Assembly: GCA_034440575.1 (NCBI GenBank)
Contig: JAOTOL010001657.1
Coordinates: 1,628,001 to 1,692,000, forward strand
DNA: 64,000 nt
DNA from: Imbricaverruca yamaguchii
Taxonomy: Eukaryota; Arthropoda; Thecostraca; Neoverrucidae
Direction of reading: 5' to 3'
Below, in pieces: positions 36,718 through 47,813 of this stretch (the first letter of the stretch is position 1; each line of letters starts with the position of its first letter). The translations under genes were made by a program, and so were the position numbers. Under the pieces are notes generated by a model, which was not told the DNA's origin, did not search any database, and saw only the letters and a list, made by a program, of their open reading frames with translations.

Positions 36718-36964
36718 TGCCACCTGCAGGCTGCAGGTGCGGACGCCATTAGCGGTGCGGGACGGCGGCGGCGGCGCTCATCGGCGGCTGTCCGGTCGGC
36801 CGGACCGGCGGCCGGCCGGCGGGATTGGCCGCCGCTCGTGTCGGCCGCGCGGTCCGCCTGAGAGGCTTACCGCTAATCAAGCCGGCCGGCGCGGACGGGC
36901 GGTCGGCACGGACGGCCCGCCGGTCCGCCAGGGCTGGCGGCGGGCAGGTCGGGTCAGGCGCGCG

Positions 36965-37340
36965 ACAGGGGAACTCGGGTGATGAGAGTGGTGAGGGCCT
37001 CGGATGAGGAGCGTGGCTGGGGTACTCGGGTGAGGAACGTGGCTGGGGTACTCGGGTGATGAGAGTGGTGAGGGCCTCAGATGAGGAGCGTGGCTGGGGA
37101 ACTCGGGTGAGGAACGTGGCTGGGGTACTCGGGTGATGAGAGTGGAGAGGGCCTCAGATGAGGAGCGTGGCTGGGGTACTCGGGTGATGAGAGCGGAGAT
37201 GGCTTCAGATGAGGAGCGTGGCTGGGGAACTCGGGTGAGGAACGTGGCTGGGGTACTAGGGTGATGAGAGTGGAGAGGGCCTCTGATGAGGAGGGTGGTA
37301 AGGGCTTCATGTGAGGAGCGCGGTCGGGGGACTCGGGTAA
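36965..37340. repeat. 77-bp composite minisatellite
   Basis: About five units made of two related halves that share GGCTGGGG and ACTCGGGTGA phrases. The order of halves is irregular, as expected from unequal exchange. Confidence 0.85.
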
Positions 37341-39500
37341 AGGGCGTGGTCGATGATCGCATGTGCGGGTCGTAGTCGGGTCATCGGGTGAAGCCTGCTG
37401 TGTGTCATCTCGAGTGCGGTGTCGAATCTGACCGTAGGCGTCGTGTGAGGAATCGGTCTCAGGTGAGCGGTCTCATTGAACGGAAGTGGGTTTCTCCAGC
37501 ACCAGCTGCCAGGACTTTCTACCGACGCGGGTCGTGTCACACCTGCCTGGCGGGCTGAACCGTTTGATGTGTCATGTGCCGGACGTGTTCGCTTCGCTCG
37601 GTCAACACCCGCTGTGTGGAGCACACGCCCAGTGTAATTACACTCACGCTGGCGGACAATCGAACGCAATACGCGTCAGGATGGCCAGCTAGCTAATTGC
37701 GCTTTTGGTGCATCGACTGCTGACGTCATCTCGCGTCGCTCGATTGCCCACTCGGCTCATCAGCTGAGGCTTGTCTGTGATGGTGTGCTGACTAAGTGCT
37801 CGTATTCGCGAGCGCGCCCGCCACCCGTGCCCGCTCGGCAGCGAGAGCCGTCCCGACCGGATACACACGCGCGCGGTGCGAAAGTGACGCCTTCCCAGCC
37901 GGGCCGGTTGTCTCCTGGTCGCCGCCGGCGTTGAGAGCCCAGCCGCCTGCTCGGCGGCTCAGCGGACGATACTTGCCGTGGCTGCGGCCGGCGGGGTGTG
38001 CACCGGCGCCGTCCGGGGGCGGGGGGGGGGGCGTACTCACATGTCAATATGGTGCCGTCGGGCCGCGGGCGCGCAGGACACCTCGCTGCAACGAGCGCGA
38101 GCAGAGATCACGTAAGCACAACACGCAGCCGGCATCGAGAGCGAAAACAACTCAGTGGCCAGCAGACGGCACTCGGCCGCAAACAACCAAAACATCGGCA
38201 GGTGGTGGGTGCTCAGACCAGTCGCGGGTGGGACGGGCTCGTGGGGAGCGGGCCGGCGGCCCGCTGTGCTCGGGTCAGTCGCCGCTCACCGGCTCGCAGT
38301 CCGCCCGATCACCAAGCGGCGCCACGGGCGGCGCCCAGCGGGGACCTGTGCCTATGCCGCCGCGCGCGTCGGGGGGTTCACTGGGCACGTTTTGGTTGTT
38401 TGGCGAGTTTTCCACAAAATAAATCTGTAAAAAGCCATGAGCAAAGGGCAGCAGCGAGAGCCGGCAGAGGGAGGTCGAAGACTGGGCGGCCGGGCGAGCG
38501 CCGAAGGAGCTTCTTCCGACTGGCATGCGCGGATCAGAGGCGGGCGAAGGCTGGAGCTGACCGGGGCGTGTTACCCTCATGCGGAGTGAGTGGCGCCAGG
38601 GACAGGGAGCAGAAACAGACAGAGACAGAGAGAGAGGTAAACCATAGAGTGTGTGCGGTGCAGCTGCGAAACCGCAAGCAGTCTACGGAACAGAGTGCAC
38701 CGGGCCGCATAAAACCCGCCAGCGCCAGCGTCCGTCGGCTCTGAGCCCTTAGCGAGATGAAGCGGTGAGCAAAGGGAGCCGGCTGGCGTTCGCCGCCGGT
38801 CGTGCGGTGCGCTCGAACTGACAGTCTCCGCCGGTGTGTTTGCCGGCTAACCGCGGACTCGGTCGAGGCTGGTTTTATGAAGCCCGTCTGCGAAGTCGAC
38901 TCGGAAATCGAGCCGAGGGCCGGCCGGCTGGCGAGACGCCGCCGGCCGTCGGCGGCTGGGCCGGTCTTACTTGAGTGGCCGGTGGCCGAGCGGGCGGCAG
39001 CGGGCCGACCGGAAGACCTCAGCCGGGTCCGCCTTTTGGCGCGGCGTCTGGCGGGACCGGCCGCGCGCCGCGCTTACCAGCTGCTCGATCGACTGAACTC
39101 GCGCGGGCCGGGCGCTGGCGGTGCAACAAACCTACGCGGCCGGCCGGCGCTCAGCGGGAACCGCCTGCCGGCCGGCCGGCCGCTCCGTCGCCCAGGCGCG
39201 CTCGCGCGCTCGCCCGCCTGCGTGGCCGGCCCCCGGCCGCCGGATGCCCCACCGCACCTGGAGGGTGGACGCGCACACCGACTACGTCTATCACGGTTTT
39301 ACAGATTTATTTTGTGTTGGATTCACTTGCCAGACGGCCGCAATGCGCGGCCGCCACAGGTCCGAGTGGTTGCGAGTGAGCGGAGGGCACGGCTGTTGCC
39401 GCCGCGCGGCCCCGCCCCTCCCCAGCGCCCAGCCCCTGCCCGGCGGCACAGCATGCGGGCCACGAGACGACGGCAGCGCCCCTGGCGGCCGCCCGCTTAC
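37341..39500. other. GC-rich part of intron 1
   Basis: Unique, very GC-rich, with G-runs near 38020. It contains an inverted pair of a short dispersed sequence: ACAAAATAAATCTGTAAAA at 38414-38432 (plus) and 39297-39315 (minus). No exon recognised on either strand. Confidence 0.5.
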
Positions 39501-39624
39501 CCTTGCTCTTGGTCTTGCACTTGCAGGGCAAGATTTTGCTGGGGCTGGGGCAACCGAAGCCGGCCAGCGAGAGCTGCAGGGTCGCCAGCAGCAGCAGCGC
39601 CCTCAGAGGCCATGAACACTGCAT
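39501..39624 (-). CDS. LRR protein gene, exon 1 (signal peptide and start of N-terminal cap)
   Basis: First coding exon of a secreted or cell-surface leucine-rich-repeat protein. The ATG lies at 39624-39622 in a good context (CACAATGC) and is the first one after an in-frame TAA about 45 bases upstream. It encodes 41 residues plus one base: a leucine-rich signal peptide over residues 1-22 (core LLLLATLQLSLAG), then C25, C34 and C36 of an LRRNT-type cap (motif ILPCKCKTKSKG). The donor AAGG|GTAAGC lies at 39500-39499, phase 1. Joining to exon 2 completes a glycine and gives C-x8-C-x-C-x10-C. An upstream 5'UTR exon is possible, since a CCCACAG acceptor-like site lies near 39665. From memory, this cap resembles arthropod matrix LRR proteins such as Convoluted or Artichoke; that is inference only. 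Confidence 0.85.
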
Positions 39625-39699
39625 TGTGGGCCGGTCGGCCTTCTCACCGACGCATTACCGGGCTGTGGGCACGGGCGACATGACCGGTCAGCGGCACAG

Positions 39700-40012
39700 T
39701 CACTCAGTCACGAGAGACAGGGTCACACAGTCACGGGAGACAGGGTCACTCGGTCACGGGAGACAGGGTCACTTGGTCACGAGAGACAGGGTCACTCAGT
39801 CACGAGAGACAGGGTCACTCAGTCACGAGAGACATGGTCACACAGTCGCGGGAGACAGGGTCACACAGTCACGAGAGACAGGGTCACTCAGTCATCAGAG
39901 ACAGGGTCACAAAGTCACGGGAGACAGGGTCACACAGCCACGGGAGACAGGGTCACACAGTCACGGGAGACAAGGTCACTCAGTCACGAGAGACAGGGTC
40001 ACACAGCCACGG
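39700..40012. repeat. 23-bp minisatellite, left part
   Basis: About 13 copies built on GTCACACAGTCACGGGAGAC plus AGG. The same array resumes at 42671 after a LINE insertion. It begins about 75 bases upstream of the LRR gene's start codon, so it lies in the 5' region of that gene. Confidence 0.96.
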
Positions 40013-42670
40013 ATATTTTTTTATCGCGGCCAGTGGCGGGCGCTTGACAGCGACCCCCGGCCGCTCCACACTCTTTCATAGATTTCTCCGGAACAAGACA
40101 ACATTGTTTTGTCATAGTGTGATTACGTGCATCCTGAACATCGAACCGTGAATGTGTGACGCCGCCAAAAACTGTGAGTGCCTTAATCATCTGAAAAACC
40201 GCTATATTAAGTTTGAATTCCTCAACGGATACTGATGCTTCTAATGTGCGAGGGCGAGCCACATTACCCAAGAGAACTCTCTGAAGCGTGAGGCAAGATT
40301 CGCAATTAAGCCAAGTTCCCGGCCCTGCCATCAAAATTTCATAATCAATGCAAGCCTATGAGAAAACGGCAAAACAAACAGAACTATCGCCATGTCCACC
40401 GCCGCAAAACAGCCACCAGTCGGAAACGCGCATCCATACCAACATCAATCGTTTCGCACCTCTCTACCCCAGTCAACCCCGCCCCCTAGAACAGCCGCCG
40501 CAGATTCCGCAGAACAGCGGAATTCCGCAGATTCCCAAACAGAATCCGCAGAACAGCGGCCGGCGCTAAAGACAACAGTGCCGAGCCGCCCCCTGGCCTG
40601 GTCCGCCCCGCAGAATCGGTCCGGGTCGGACGCCGGCGACGGCTGACGAGGCGAGGATGCCGGGGCGGACGACAAGTGAAGAGGAGAGTCATCGAACGAG
40701 CAATACTATCAGCTCAAAGGAGTGCTGCTCTGTATGCCACTCCCGGCACTGGGGAAGACCCCGTCGTGTGGAGTGCCGCCCAACACCCTCAGCAGTACAA
40801 AGCACTGCGAGCGCAATGCCACCTCGACGGCGAACATTCAGCCGAGGTCTCTTGCAGCCTCCGCGATTGACGCTTCGACAAACGCGGAACGTTGGCAGAG
40901 TCGAGCACCAGAGACGTCGCCGAATGAAAATCGGCCACGGGAATGTTAGCTCGCTGACCAAACACCTAGACGACATCAATCAACTGTTATCGACTGAGGA
41001 ATTTGACATATTCTGTACCACCGAGACACTGCTCTCTGTGGATGTGGACGACAGCACTCTCATCTTACCTGGCTTCAACATCAGGCGGATGGAAGTGTCG
41101 CACGGGCGTGGAGTCGCTATTATCTCCCGGAATCGTCCCACTGTTGAGCCACTATGGGTGCCTACACCGAACTCATCTCTAGAGTCACTGTGGATCACTG
41201 TAACTGATCTCACAACAGTTATCATTGGAGTTGTCTACCTTTGTGAGCGTGTCGTGTGTACACAACTGATAGACTATCTGACTAGTCGTCATTTGCTGTG
41301 CCCAGAACAGTACGGCTTCCGGCCCGGCCTGTCTACCGAGATGGCTCTGCTTGACACGGTCACCCACGCCACCCTTAAAATCGACCAAGGCGAGATCACT
41401 GCACTAGTTGCAGCTGACACCTCAAAGGCGTTCGACAGCGTGGAGCACAATCGCCTCATGGACAAGCTCGGATGGTACGGCGTCAACTCCGCATGGTTTC
41501 GAGCGTGGCTTGAGGGTCGTACGCAAACGGTGAAAGATTCTACCCCACTGTCGGTAACACATGGTGTGGTGCAGGGCTCGATCCTGGGCCCGGTTATGTT
41601 CCTAATATTCTTCAATGACCTCCCGCAACATATCCCACACGGCAAGATTGTAATGTATGCCGATGATGTACAGTTCATCGATTCCGGGAAGCGAAACGAA
41701 ATCACAGCCATTAGCCAACGATTGAATATATCACTGTCAGTCGCCCTGAACTGGTTCATACAGAATCGACTAAAAGTAAATCCCTCCAAAACTGAGATGA
41801 TTGTTCTCCAATCTTCTAGACAGCATACGCCTGTGGAATTATCTGTTCGCATGGGGCAGTTGGAAATAGTACCCACGAAGTCTGTGAAGTTACTTGGTGT
41901 GAAAATTGACTCACACCTGTCCTGGGATGTACATGTATCTTCTGTTGTGCGTCGATGTAACCGCATACTCATCGGACTCGCTAAACTGCGTCATAAGTTT
42001 ACTCGCAATGCGAGACGGGTGCTAATTGAGGCACTCGTGTTCCCCCACATAAGATACTGTGTGTCTGTCTGGGGAAGTTGTAGCAAGGCCCAGAAACGAC
42101 GCATTCAAAAATGCATAAACTTTGGTGCAAGGATTGTCGCCGGCTTACACTACCGGGATCATGTGTCGCCAACGTTGAAAGAACTAGGATGGCTGAAATT
42201 GGACGACATCATATCCGAGGCAGATGCTCACTCAGTTTTCAAAATTATGAACGAGTTCACTGGCTCAGAACTCATTCGCGGGCAACTTAACTGTCGATCA
42301 ACTGTGTCGCAACGGAGCACCAGAGCCACGGCTAACGGTGAGCTCCAGGTACCACGATGCCGCACAGAATTCGCGCGCCGCTCCTTCATACCGAAAGCTT
42401 GCCGAATGTGGAACAATCTGCCCCCAGATGTGAGGAATTCAGGCGGCTACAATGTTTTCAGGAGGATGCTTTCGGTCATGCTGCGCATGTCCAGGCTCTA
42501 ATTTTCGTGTATGCTCATATTGCTAGTGTTTCCGTGTTATGAGTGTATGATCGTGACGATGGTGTGTGCGGCACATTGATGCACCTGTAACGGAGACTGA
42601 AAAACCCTGCTCGGGAGGATCAGAAAATACATTACATTACATTACCTTACATTACATTACATTACATTAT
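40013..42670 (+). mobile_element. Non-LTR retrotransposon inserted in the 23-bp minisatellite
   Basis: A 2.66-kb element lies between two halves of one array. The left boundary is where ATATTTTTTTATCGCGGCC replaces the repeat; the right end is an (ACATT)n pentanucleotide tail at 42629-42670 instead of poly(A). It carries one long ORF with reverse transcriptase. An 84-codon proline-rich frame at 40392-40646 may be the rest of an ORF1 but has no motif. Only GG is shared by both junctions, so no target duplication can be defined in this repetitive target. Confidence 0.85.
40657..42501 (+). CDS. LINE ORF2-like protein: truncated endonuclease joined to reverse transcriptase
   Basis: 614 codons. 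Residues 1-90 are basic and unrecognised. From about residue 90 (MKIGHGNVSSL) an APE-type endonuclease start is visible with the conserved glutamate in FCTTETLL. After GVVYLCERVV the text jumps to the reverse-transcriptase fingers (LCPEQYGFRPGLST). The second half of the endonuclease, normally with GDFN and SDH-type motifs, and the RT N-terminus are missing, yet the frame is open. RT motifs are present: A (ADTSKAFDSV), B (VVQGSILGP) and C (MYADD). The C-terminal region (SVWGSCSKAQKRRIQKCINF) is typical of CR1/Jockey-group elements; the clade is inference. The first ATG of the frame was used; the true start is uncertain. Lacking a complete endonuclease, it is probably not autonomous. Confidence 0.8.
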   Translation: MPGRTTSEEESHRTSNTISSKECCSVCHSRHWGRPRRVECRPTPSAVQSTASAMPPRRRTFSRGLLQPPRLTLRQTRNVGRVEHQRRRRMKIGHGNVSSLTKHLDDINQLLSTEEFDIFCTTETLLSVDVDDSTLILPGFNIRRMEVSHGRGVAIISRNRPTVEPLWVPTPNSSLESLWITVTDLTTVIIGVVYLCERVVCTQLIDYLTSRHLLCPEQYGFRPGLSTEMALLDTVTHATLKIDQGEITALVAADTSKAFDSVEHNRLMDKLGWYGVNSAWFRAWLEGRTQTVKDSTPLSVTHGVVQGSILGPVMFLIFFNDLPQHIPHGKIVMYADDVQFIDSGKRNEITAISQRLNISLSVALNWFIQNRLKVNPSKTEMIVLQSSRQHTPVELSVRMGQLEIVPTKSVKLLGVKIDSHLSWDVHVSSVVRRCNRILIGLAKLRHKFTRNARRVLIEALVFPHIRYCVSVWGSCSKAQKRRIQKCINFGARIVAGLHYRDHVSPTLKELGWLKLDDIISEADAHSVFKIMNEFTGSELIRGQLNCRSTVSQRSTRATANGELQVPRCRTEFARRSFIPKACRMWNNLPPDVRNSGGYNVFRRMLSVMLRMSRL

Positions 42671-43425
42671 GGGAGACATGGTCACACAGTCGCGGGAGAC
42701 AAGGTCACACAGTCGCGGGAGACAAGGTCACACACTCACGGGAGACAGGGTCACACAATCACGGGAGACAGGGTCACACAGTCACGGGAGACATGGTCAC
42801 ACAATCACAGGAGACAGGGCCACACAGTCACGGAAGACAGGGTCACTCAGTCGCGGGAGACAGGGTCACACAGTCACGGGAGACAAGGTCACTCGGTCAC
42901 GGGAGACAGGGTCACACAGTCACGGGAGACAGGGTCACACAGTCACGTGAGACAGGGTCACACAATTACAGGAGACAGGGTCACACAGTCACGGGAGACA
43001 GGGTCACACAATCACGGGAGACAGGGTCACACAGTCACGGGAGACATGGTCACACAATCACAGGAGACAGGGTCACACAGTCACGGGAGACATGGTCACA
43101 CAATCACAGGAGACAGGGTCACACAGTCACGGGAGACAGGGTCACTCAGTCGCGGGAGACAGGGTCACACAGTCACGGGAGACAAGGTCACACAGTCACG
43201 GGAGACAGGGTCACACAATCACAGGAGACAGGGTCACACAGTCACGGGAGACAGGGTCACACAATCACGGGAGACAGGGTCACACAGTCACGGGAGACAT
43301 GGTCACACAATCACAGGAGACAGGGTCACACAGTCACGGGAGACAGGGTCACTCAGTCGCGGGAGACAAGGTCACACAGTCACGGGAGACAGGGTCACAC
43401 AATCACAGGAGACAGGGCTAGTCAG
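42671..43425. repeat. 23-bp minisatellite, right part
   Basis: About 33 copies of the same unit as 39700-40012, more homogeneous, with variants CAATCACAGGAGAC and CAGTCGCGGGAGAC arranged in repeated multi-unit blocks. Confidence 0.96.
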
Positions 43426-43720
43426 TGTCAGAGACACGGTCGACACGATCACAACCGCAAGGTCACGCGCTTCACTGACACGGGAGACGGTCACGTGCCT
43501 CACTGACCTCACTGACTATGACACTGTGTGACAGTGTCGCCCCTGGCTATGACGTGGGACATGTGTTACACAAGCTGTGTCCGCTGCTTTGCATGGATTG
43601 TAATCATAAAGTAAATGCAGTGTCGTGCTGCATACTCGTACATTATACATAACAGCTTCCTGCCAGTAGCGGTGTTGTTTTGTATGATTTTAGACGGACA
43701 TATGCTGTTCTATTTTTCCC
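43426..43720. other. Unique sequence upstream of the LRR gene
   Basis: Nothing recognised. Confidence 0.4.
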
Positions 43721-43730
43721 GTCCAATAGT

Positions 43731-44384
43731 AGGGCTTCCTCTAACATGTTGGCTAGGTGGGATTCGTCCCACCTAGCGGAGCGAAAACTCCCACCTGGGC
43801 AGATGGGGTTACCGTGAAGAAAACAAAAAAGAGAACATTATTATAGTTCTATTAGCAGAAGTGATTGTTTTTCCATGGAACGGTGCTTGCTTTCAAGGAG
43901 AAAAATGGTAATAAGTTGGCAGCATTTATAGTGAGGTCAAAGCGGCCAGGAAGGTCAAATGTGAAATGTGTCTGTGAAATAAGCATGGTACAAGCCAGCA
44001 ATTGGGTTTATTAACGGTGGGATCACAAAAGCATGACATAGGCGTGCACACATAACATGAAGGAGAATAGCGACGCCCGCCGCATGACACGAGTGACAAG
44101 AGCTAGATATTAATTTGACGATATAAAATTACCTCTTTCATCACATTGTTTGGAGGTCCTTAGGAAATTCTGGCTACGCCGTTCCTCGCCACTTGGATTC
44201 ATGGAGAGCAAATGCGACAAACGAGTGTGCCCTGGTGCAGGGCACACTCGTTTGTCGCTTCAGAACGCGGTGCTTATTCATCACCGCCTTACGACGGTAT
44301 CGGCTATTGTGCGTAACGCCATATTTGGCTAATCAGGTGTGAGCAAGAAATCCCACCTGGTCAAAATTCCTTACGGGAGGCCCT
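43731..44384. mobile_element. Non-autonomous TIR element with 10-bp target duplication
   Basis: 654 bp flanked by exact copies of GTCCAATAGT (43721-43730 and 44385-44394). The left end AGGGCTTCCTCTAACATG and the reverse-complemented right end AGGGCCTCCCGTAAGGAA match at most of the first 14 positions, and both lead to AGGTGGGATT about 30 bases in. Target duplications of 9-11 bp suggest a Mutator-like family, but without transposase that is tentative. It contains a perfect 21-bp hairpin at 44214-44258. Confidence 0.75.
44214..44258. other. Perfect 21-bp inverted repeat, 3-base loop
   Basis: Arm GCGACAAACGAGTGTGCCCTG starts at 44214. Its exact reverse complement occupies 44238-44258, with loop GTG. 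It lies inside the TIR element. Confidence 0.95.
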
Positions 44385-44394
44385 GTCCAATAGT

Positions 44395-46120
44395 GACTTT
44401 ACCCGCACATGAAATAGAAATGGTCATGCAGCGACAAGCACATAACTGCGGGCTGCGATCGGAGCGGGAGCTCCGATGCCGCCGATGGCCCTGGAAGTAG
44501 TCAGGTCCGCCCGTTCACTCTGGCGACCTGTCACTCGGGACGGTTTCCAGGTGACTGACCGCCACCGTCAACGTCGCGACTATACCCTGTACACTGAACA
44601 CGAAATCTACCACCCATAGCTTAATATGCCGTGCTCACGCTAGTGGCATGGCATGCATTAAGTTACTTTCCAATGCAAAATGTTTGTTTAATGGTGACAG
44701 ACGTGTTGCGAAGAAGCGTTGCACGGCCTGCATAAGTACACAGACATGGTTAATTAAGTATATTCGAAGCTATGTCACGTAAATGAGCAAGGTATACATT
44801 AACCTAAAAATCAAATTCCTGCCAAGTGCTTTAACAAGCACCTTCATTGTGCTGGTAAAGTCACATGCTAAATGACTAGGGTGCTCCTTGCGGGGATTAG
44901 TACACCAATGTGGAACAGGCTTCTTATTTGAGTAATTAGTTCAGCTTTTAACATCCGCCATGGAGGGCCTGTGAAAATTACGCACACTGGAGAGGGGTGG
45001 AGGGGGGGGCGGATTCCTCCCCCTAAGATCTCGGCTCCTATTATAGCTACTGTAACGAAATGTTCAGGGTAGATTGGTATGGTGATGAACTTCATTGTGC
45101 TCAAATTTCGTGAACTTATATCAATATGCAGTATAGATGATAGATCTGGCAACTAACCTCAGGCCACCTATACATCAGCTCTTTTCAGGGTCAGTTAACG
45201 GTTCAGCTGTCGGAACCGGGCCGCATGCCGGACCGGCGGGCGGCTCGGCGCAATCAGCTTCGCGAAGAAAGGGCTGAAGTACATGGATGATGTATGGAAA
45301 CGCTTAGGTTCACAATTAAAAAAACAGAAGTTTTTAGTAGGGAGTAACATGCAAAATGGCATGAATGGCATGACCGATGTTTGCGTTCATGACAACCTTC
45401 CAGTTGAACAAGTTTGGTTCCATTGACCGGTCACGAACTTGACCGCAGTTAACCGAGGTGACCTGGCATGATTTTGAAACAACATAGCATAACAATATGC
45501 ATCAAGCAAGTCGCTAGTATTGTCATGAACACTTCCGTTTTACCGATATATGGGAAGCGCACCAACGCCGATTTTTGTGGTCTGACGTTACAAATTTTTT
45601 TTTACTCTGACGTCCTCAAAATATAAATTAATAAAATATTGCGTTACAATATCGCCTCGAATTTAAGACATCACGCCAAAAAGCAGAAGAGGGCGGATTA
45701 CGCCCCCACCTGCACCCCCCGTGCGCGTTTAAAAACAAGGAAATCTTAAACCTACATCAATCCTGTAGTATTTTGTTCCCCCAAATAATTTTCATTAAAC
45801 AACACATATGCCTGCCAGTGTACATTTGTGAATTATAATACTCAACGGACGGCGTGAGTGAATGGCTTTCCGAGTGGCCTTGAACTAGCCAGCCCGTGAT
45901 AAATCGCGGTGCAGTGGGGCAACTCCCACTTGAGTGTTCCTCTATTCTTCTACTCCCTCACTTCAACTCCAGTCCACAGTCGCCGACATGTCTGCTCCCC
46001 CACCCGAACCATGTGCTGCATATCTCGTGCACCGGGTAGGGGGTATGCGCAGTGTACCGTGCACTGGGGAAGCAGGCGCTGGTAATTTGCCTCTGGACAG
46101 GACTTTGACGGTGACGGTGT
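44395..46120. other. Intergenic or 5' intronic sequence
   Basis: AT-richer sequence with scattered homopolymer runs and GGGCGGATTC-like phrases at 45008 and 45692 that may be relics of old elements. No gene recognised. Confidence 0.4.
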
Positions 46121-46460
46121 CTCTCGACTGATACAGACGGCTGGTCTGTATGGCTGCGGTGTCTCTCGACTGATGTAGACGGCTGGTCTGTATGGGTGGC
46201 GGTGCCTCTCGACTGATGTAGACGGCTGGTCTGTATGGGTGGCGGTGCCTCTCGACTGATGTAGACGGCTGGTCTGTATGGGTGGCGGTGCCTCTCGACT
46301 GATGTAGACGGCTGGTCTGTATGGGTGGCGGTGCCTCTCGACTGATAGACGGCTGGTCTGTATGGGTGGCGGTGCCTCTCGACTGATAGACGGCTGGTCT
46401 GTATGGGCGTGGTGCCTCTCGACTGATGGACGGCTGATCTGTACGGGTACCGGTGCCTTT
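46121..46460. repeat. 43-bp minisatellite
   Basis: About eight copies of a unit starting GGCTGGTCTGTATGGGTGGC and continuing GGTGCCTCTCGACTGATG, with 3-base length variants near GATGTAGAC/GATAGAC. Confidence 0.95.
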
Positions 46461-46989
46461 TAACGGCGGCGGTACAGCAGGCACTGATGGAATGACAGCA
46501 GGCTGATGGCGGGCGGCAGCGTATCACCACGGGACGTCCTGTGTGACGAGGACGCCGCTGCTTCCCGGTCAGGCTGACCGAGTACGGCTAATGGCTTATT
46601 TATGAGCACCGCTGCTGTATGCACATTAATCCGTAATGAATGTAGATTGCTTGTTCGCGCATTTGCTGCCCACTTCTGTGCTAATGCACCATCATTACAG
46701 ACGTTATTGCTGGTATCGAATGATCAACAGCGTCATTTCGGCGCTAGCCTACCCAACCGCGGTTATTCAGCGCATTGGCCATTCTCACGAAACACCGATC
46801 ATCTGTTAGTTATGCCTACAGCACGCGCGCGTATCTGTAGCGAATACGAGTCATGGACGTTCCATGCGAGTCAACGATAGCACACGCGTCGCCGGCGTTT
46901 TTCGGCGTCCGACGGTAACGGGTGTCTGTGGCGCCACTTTGGCGGCGCTCAGAAAGCCGTCCGACATTGTCGCCGGTCGTGGGCGACTC
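46461..46989. other. Unique sequence
   Basis: Nothing recognised. Confidence 0.4.
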
Positions 46990-47130
46990 GAGAGCGTGTC
47001 GCAGCGTGTCGCAGCGTGCCGCAGTTTGTCGCAGCGTGTCTCAGCGTGTCGCAGCGTGTTGCAGCGTGTTCCAGTGTGTCACAGCGTGTCGCAGCGTGTC
47101 GCAGCATGTCGCAGTGTGTCGCAGCGTCAG
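46990..47130. repeat. 10-bp repeat
   Basis: About 13 copies of GCAGCGTGTC with variants such as GCAGTGTGTC and GCAGCGTGTT. Confidence 0.93.
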
Positions 47131-47523
47131 CGGACGGCCGTCTGGGGCGACAACATCTGCGGCGCGCTCGTCACAGTGGCCGCCGAGCCGAGGCGGGCGA
47201 GGAGCGGCCACCATCGACGCGGCGGACCGGCAGCCCGGCCGGCATTTCCCAGGAGTGGCGCTGTCCGACGGCGGCTCTATAGTCGGCGCCGACGTCTGTC
47301 TGGATGTCGGACACCGTCGACGGACACGAGCCAGGCTCGGGCTGGCTGGCGAGCCGTGCCGACACCGTGCACACAGGCACCGCGCATCCACATCACGGCT
47401 CCACGGCCACGATATTCTGTTCGCACGGAGTGGACATCGGTGGCGGCCACGATTCTGTCGAGATGACTAAGCGTCGGAGCCGAGCTCACCAACGCTCTGC
47501 GGCCGCATCGATTTCACTGTGTG
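47131..47523. other. GC-rich unique sequence
   Basis: Nothing recognised; open frames overlap on both strands but lack motifs. Confidence 0.4.
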
Positions 47524-47813
<290 letters not shown>

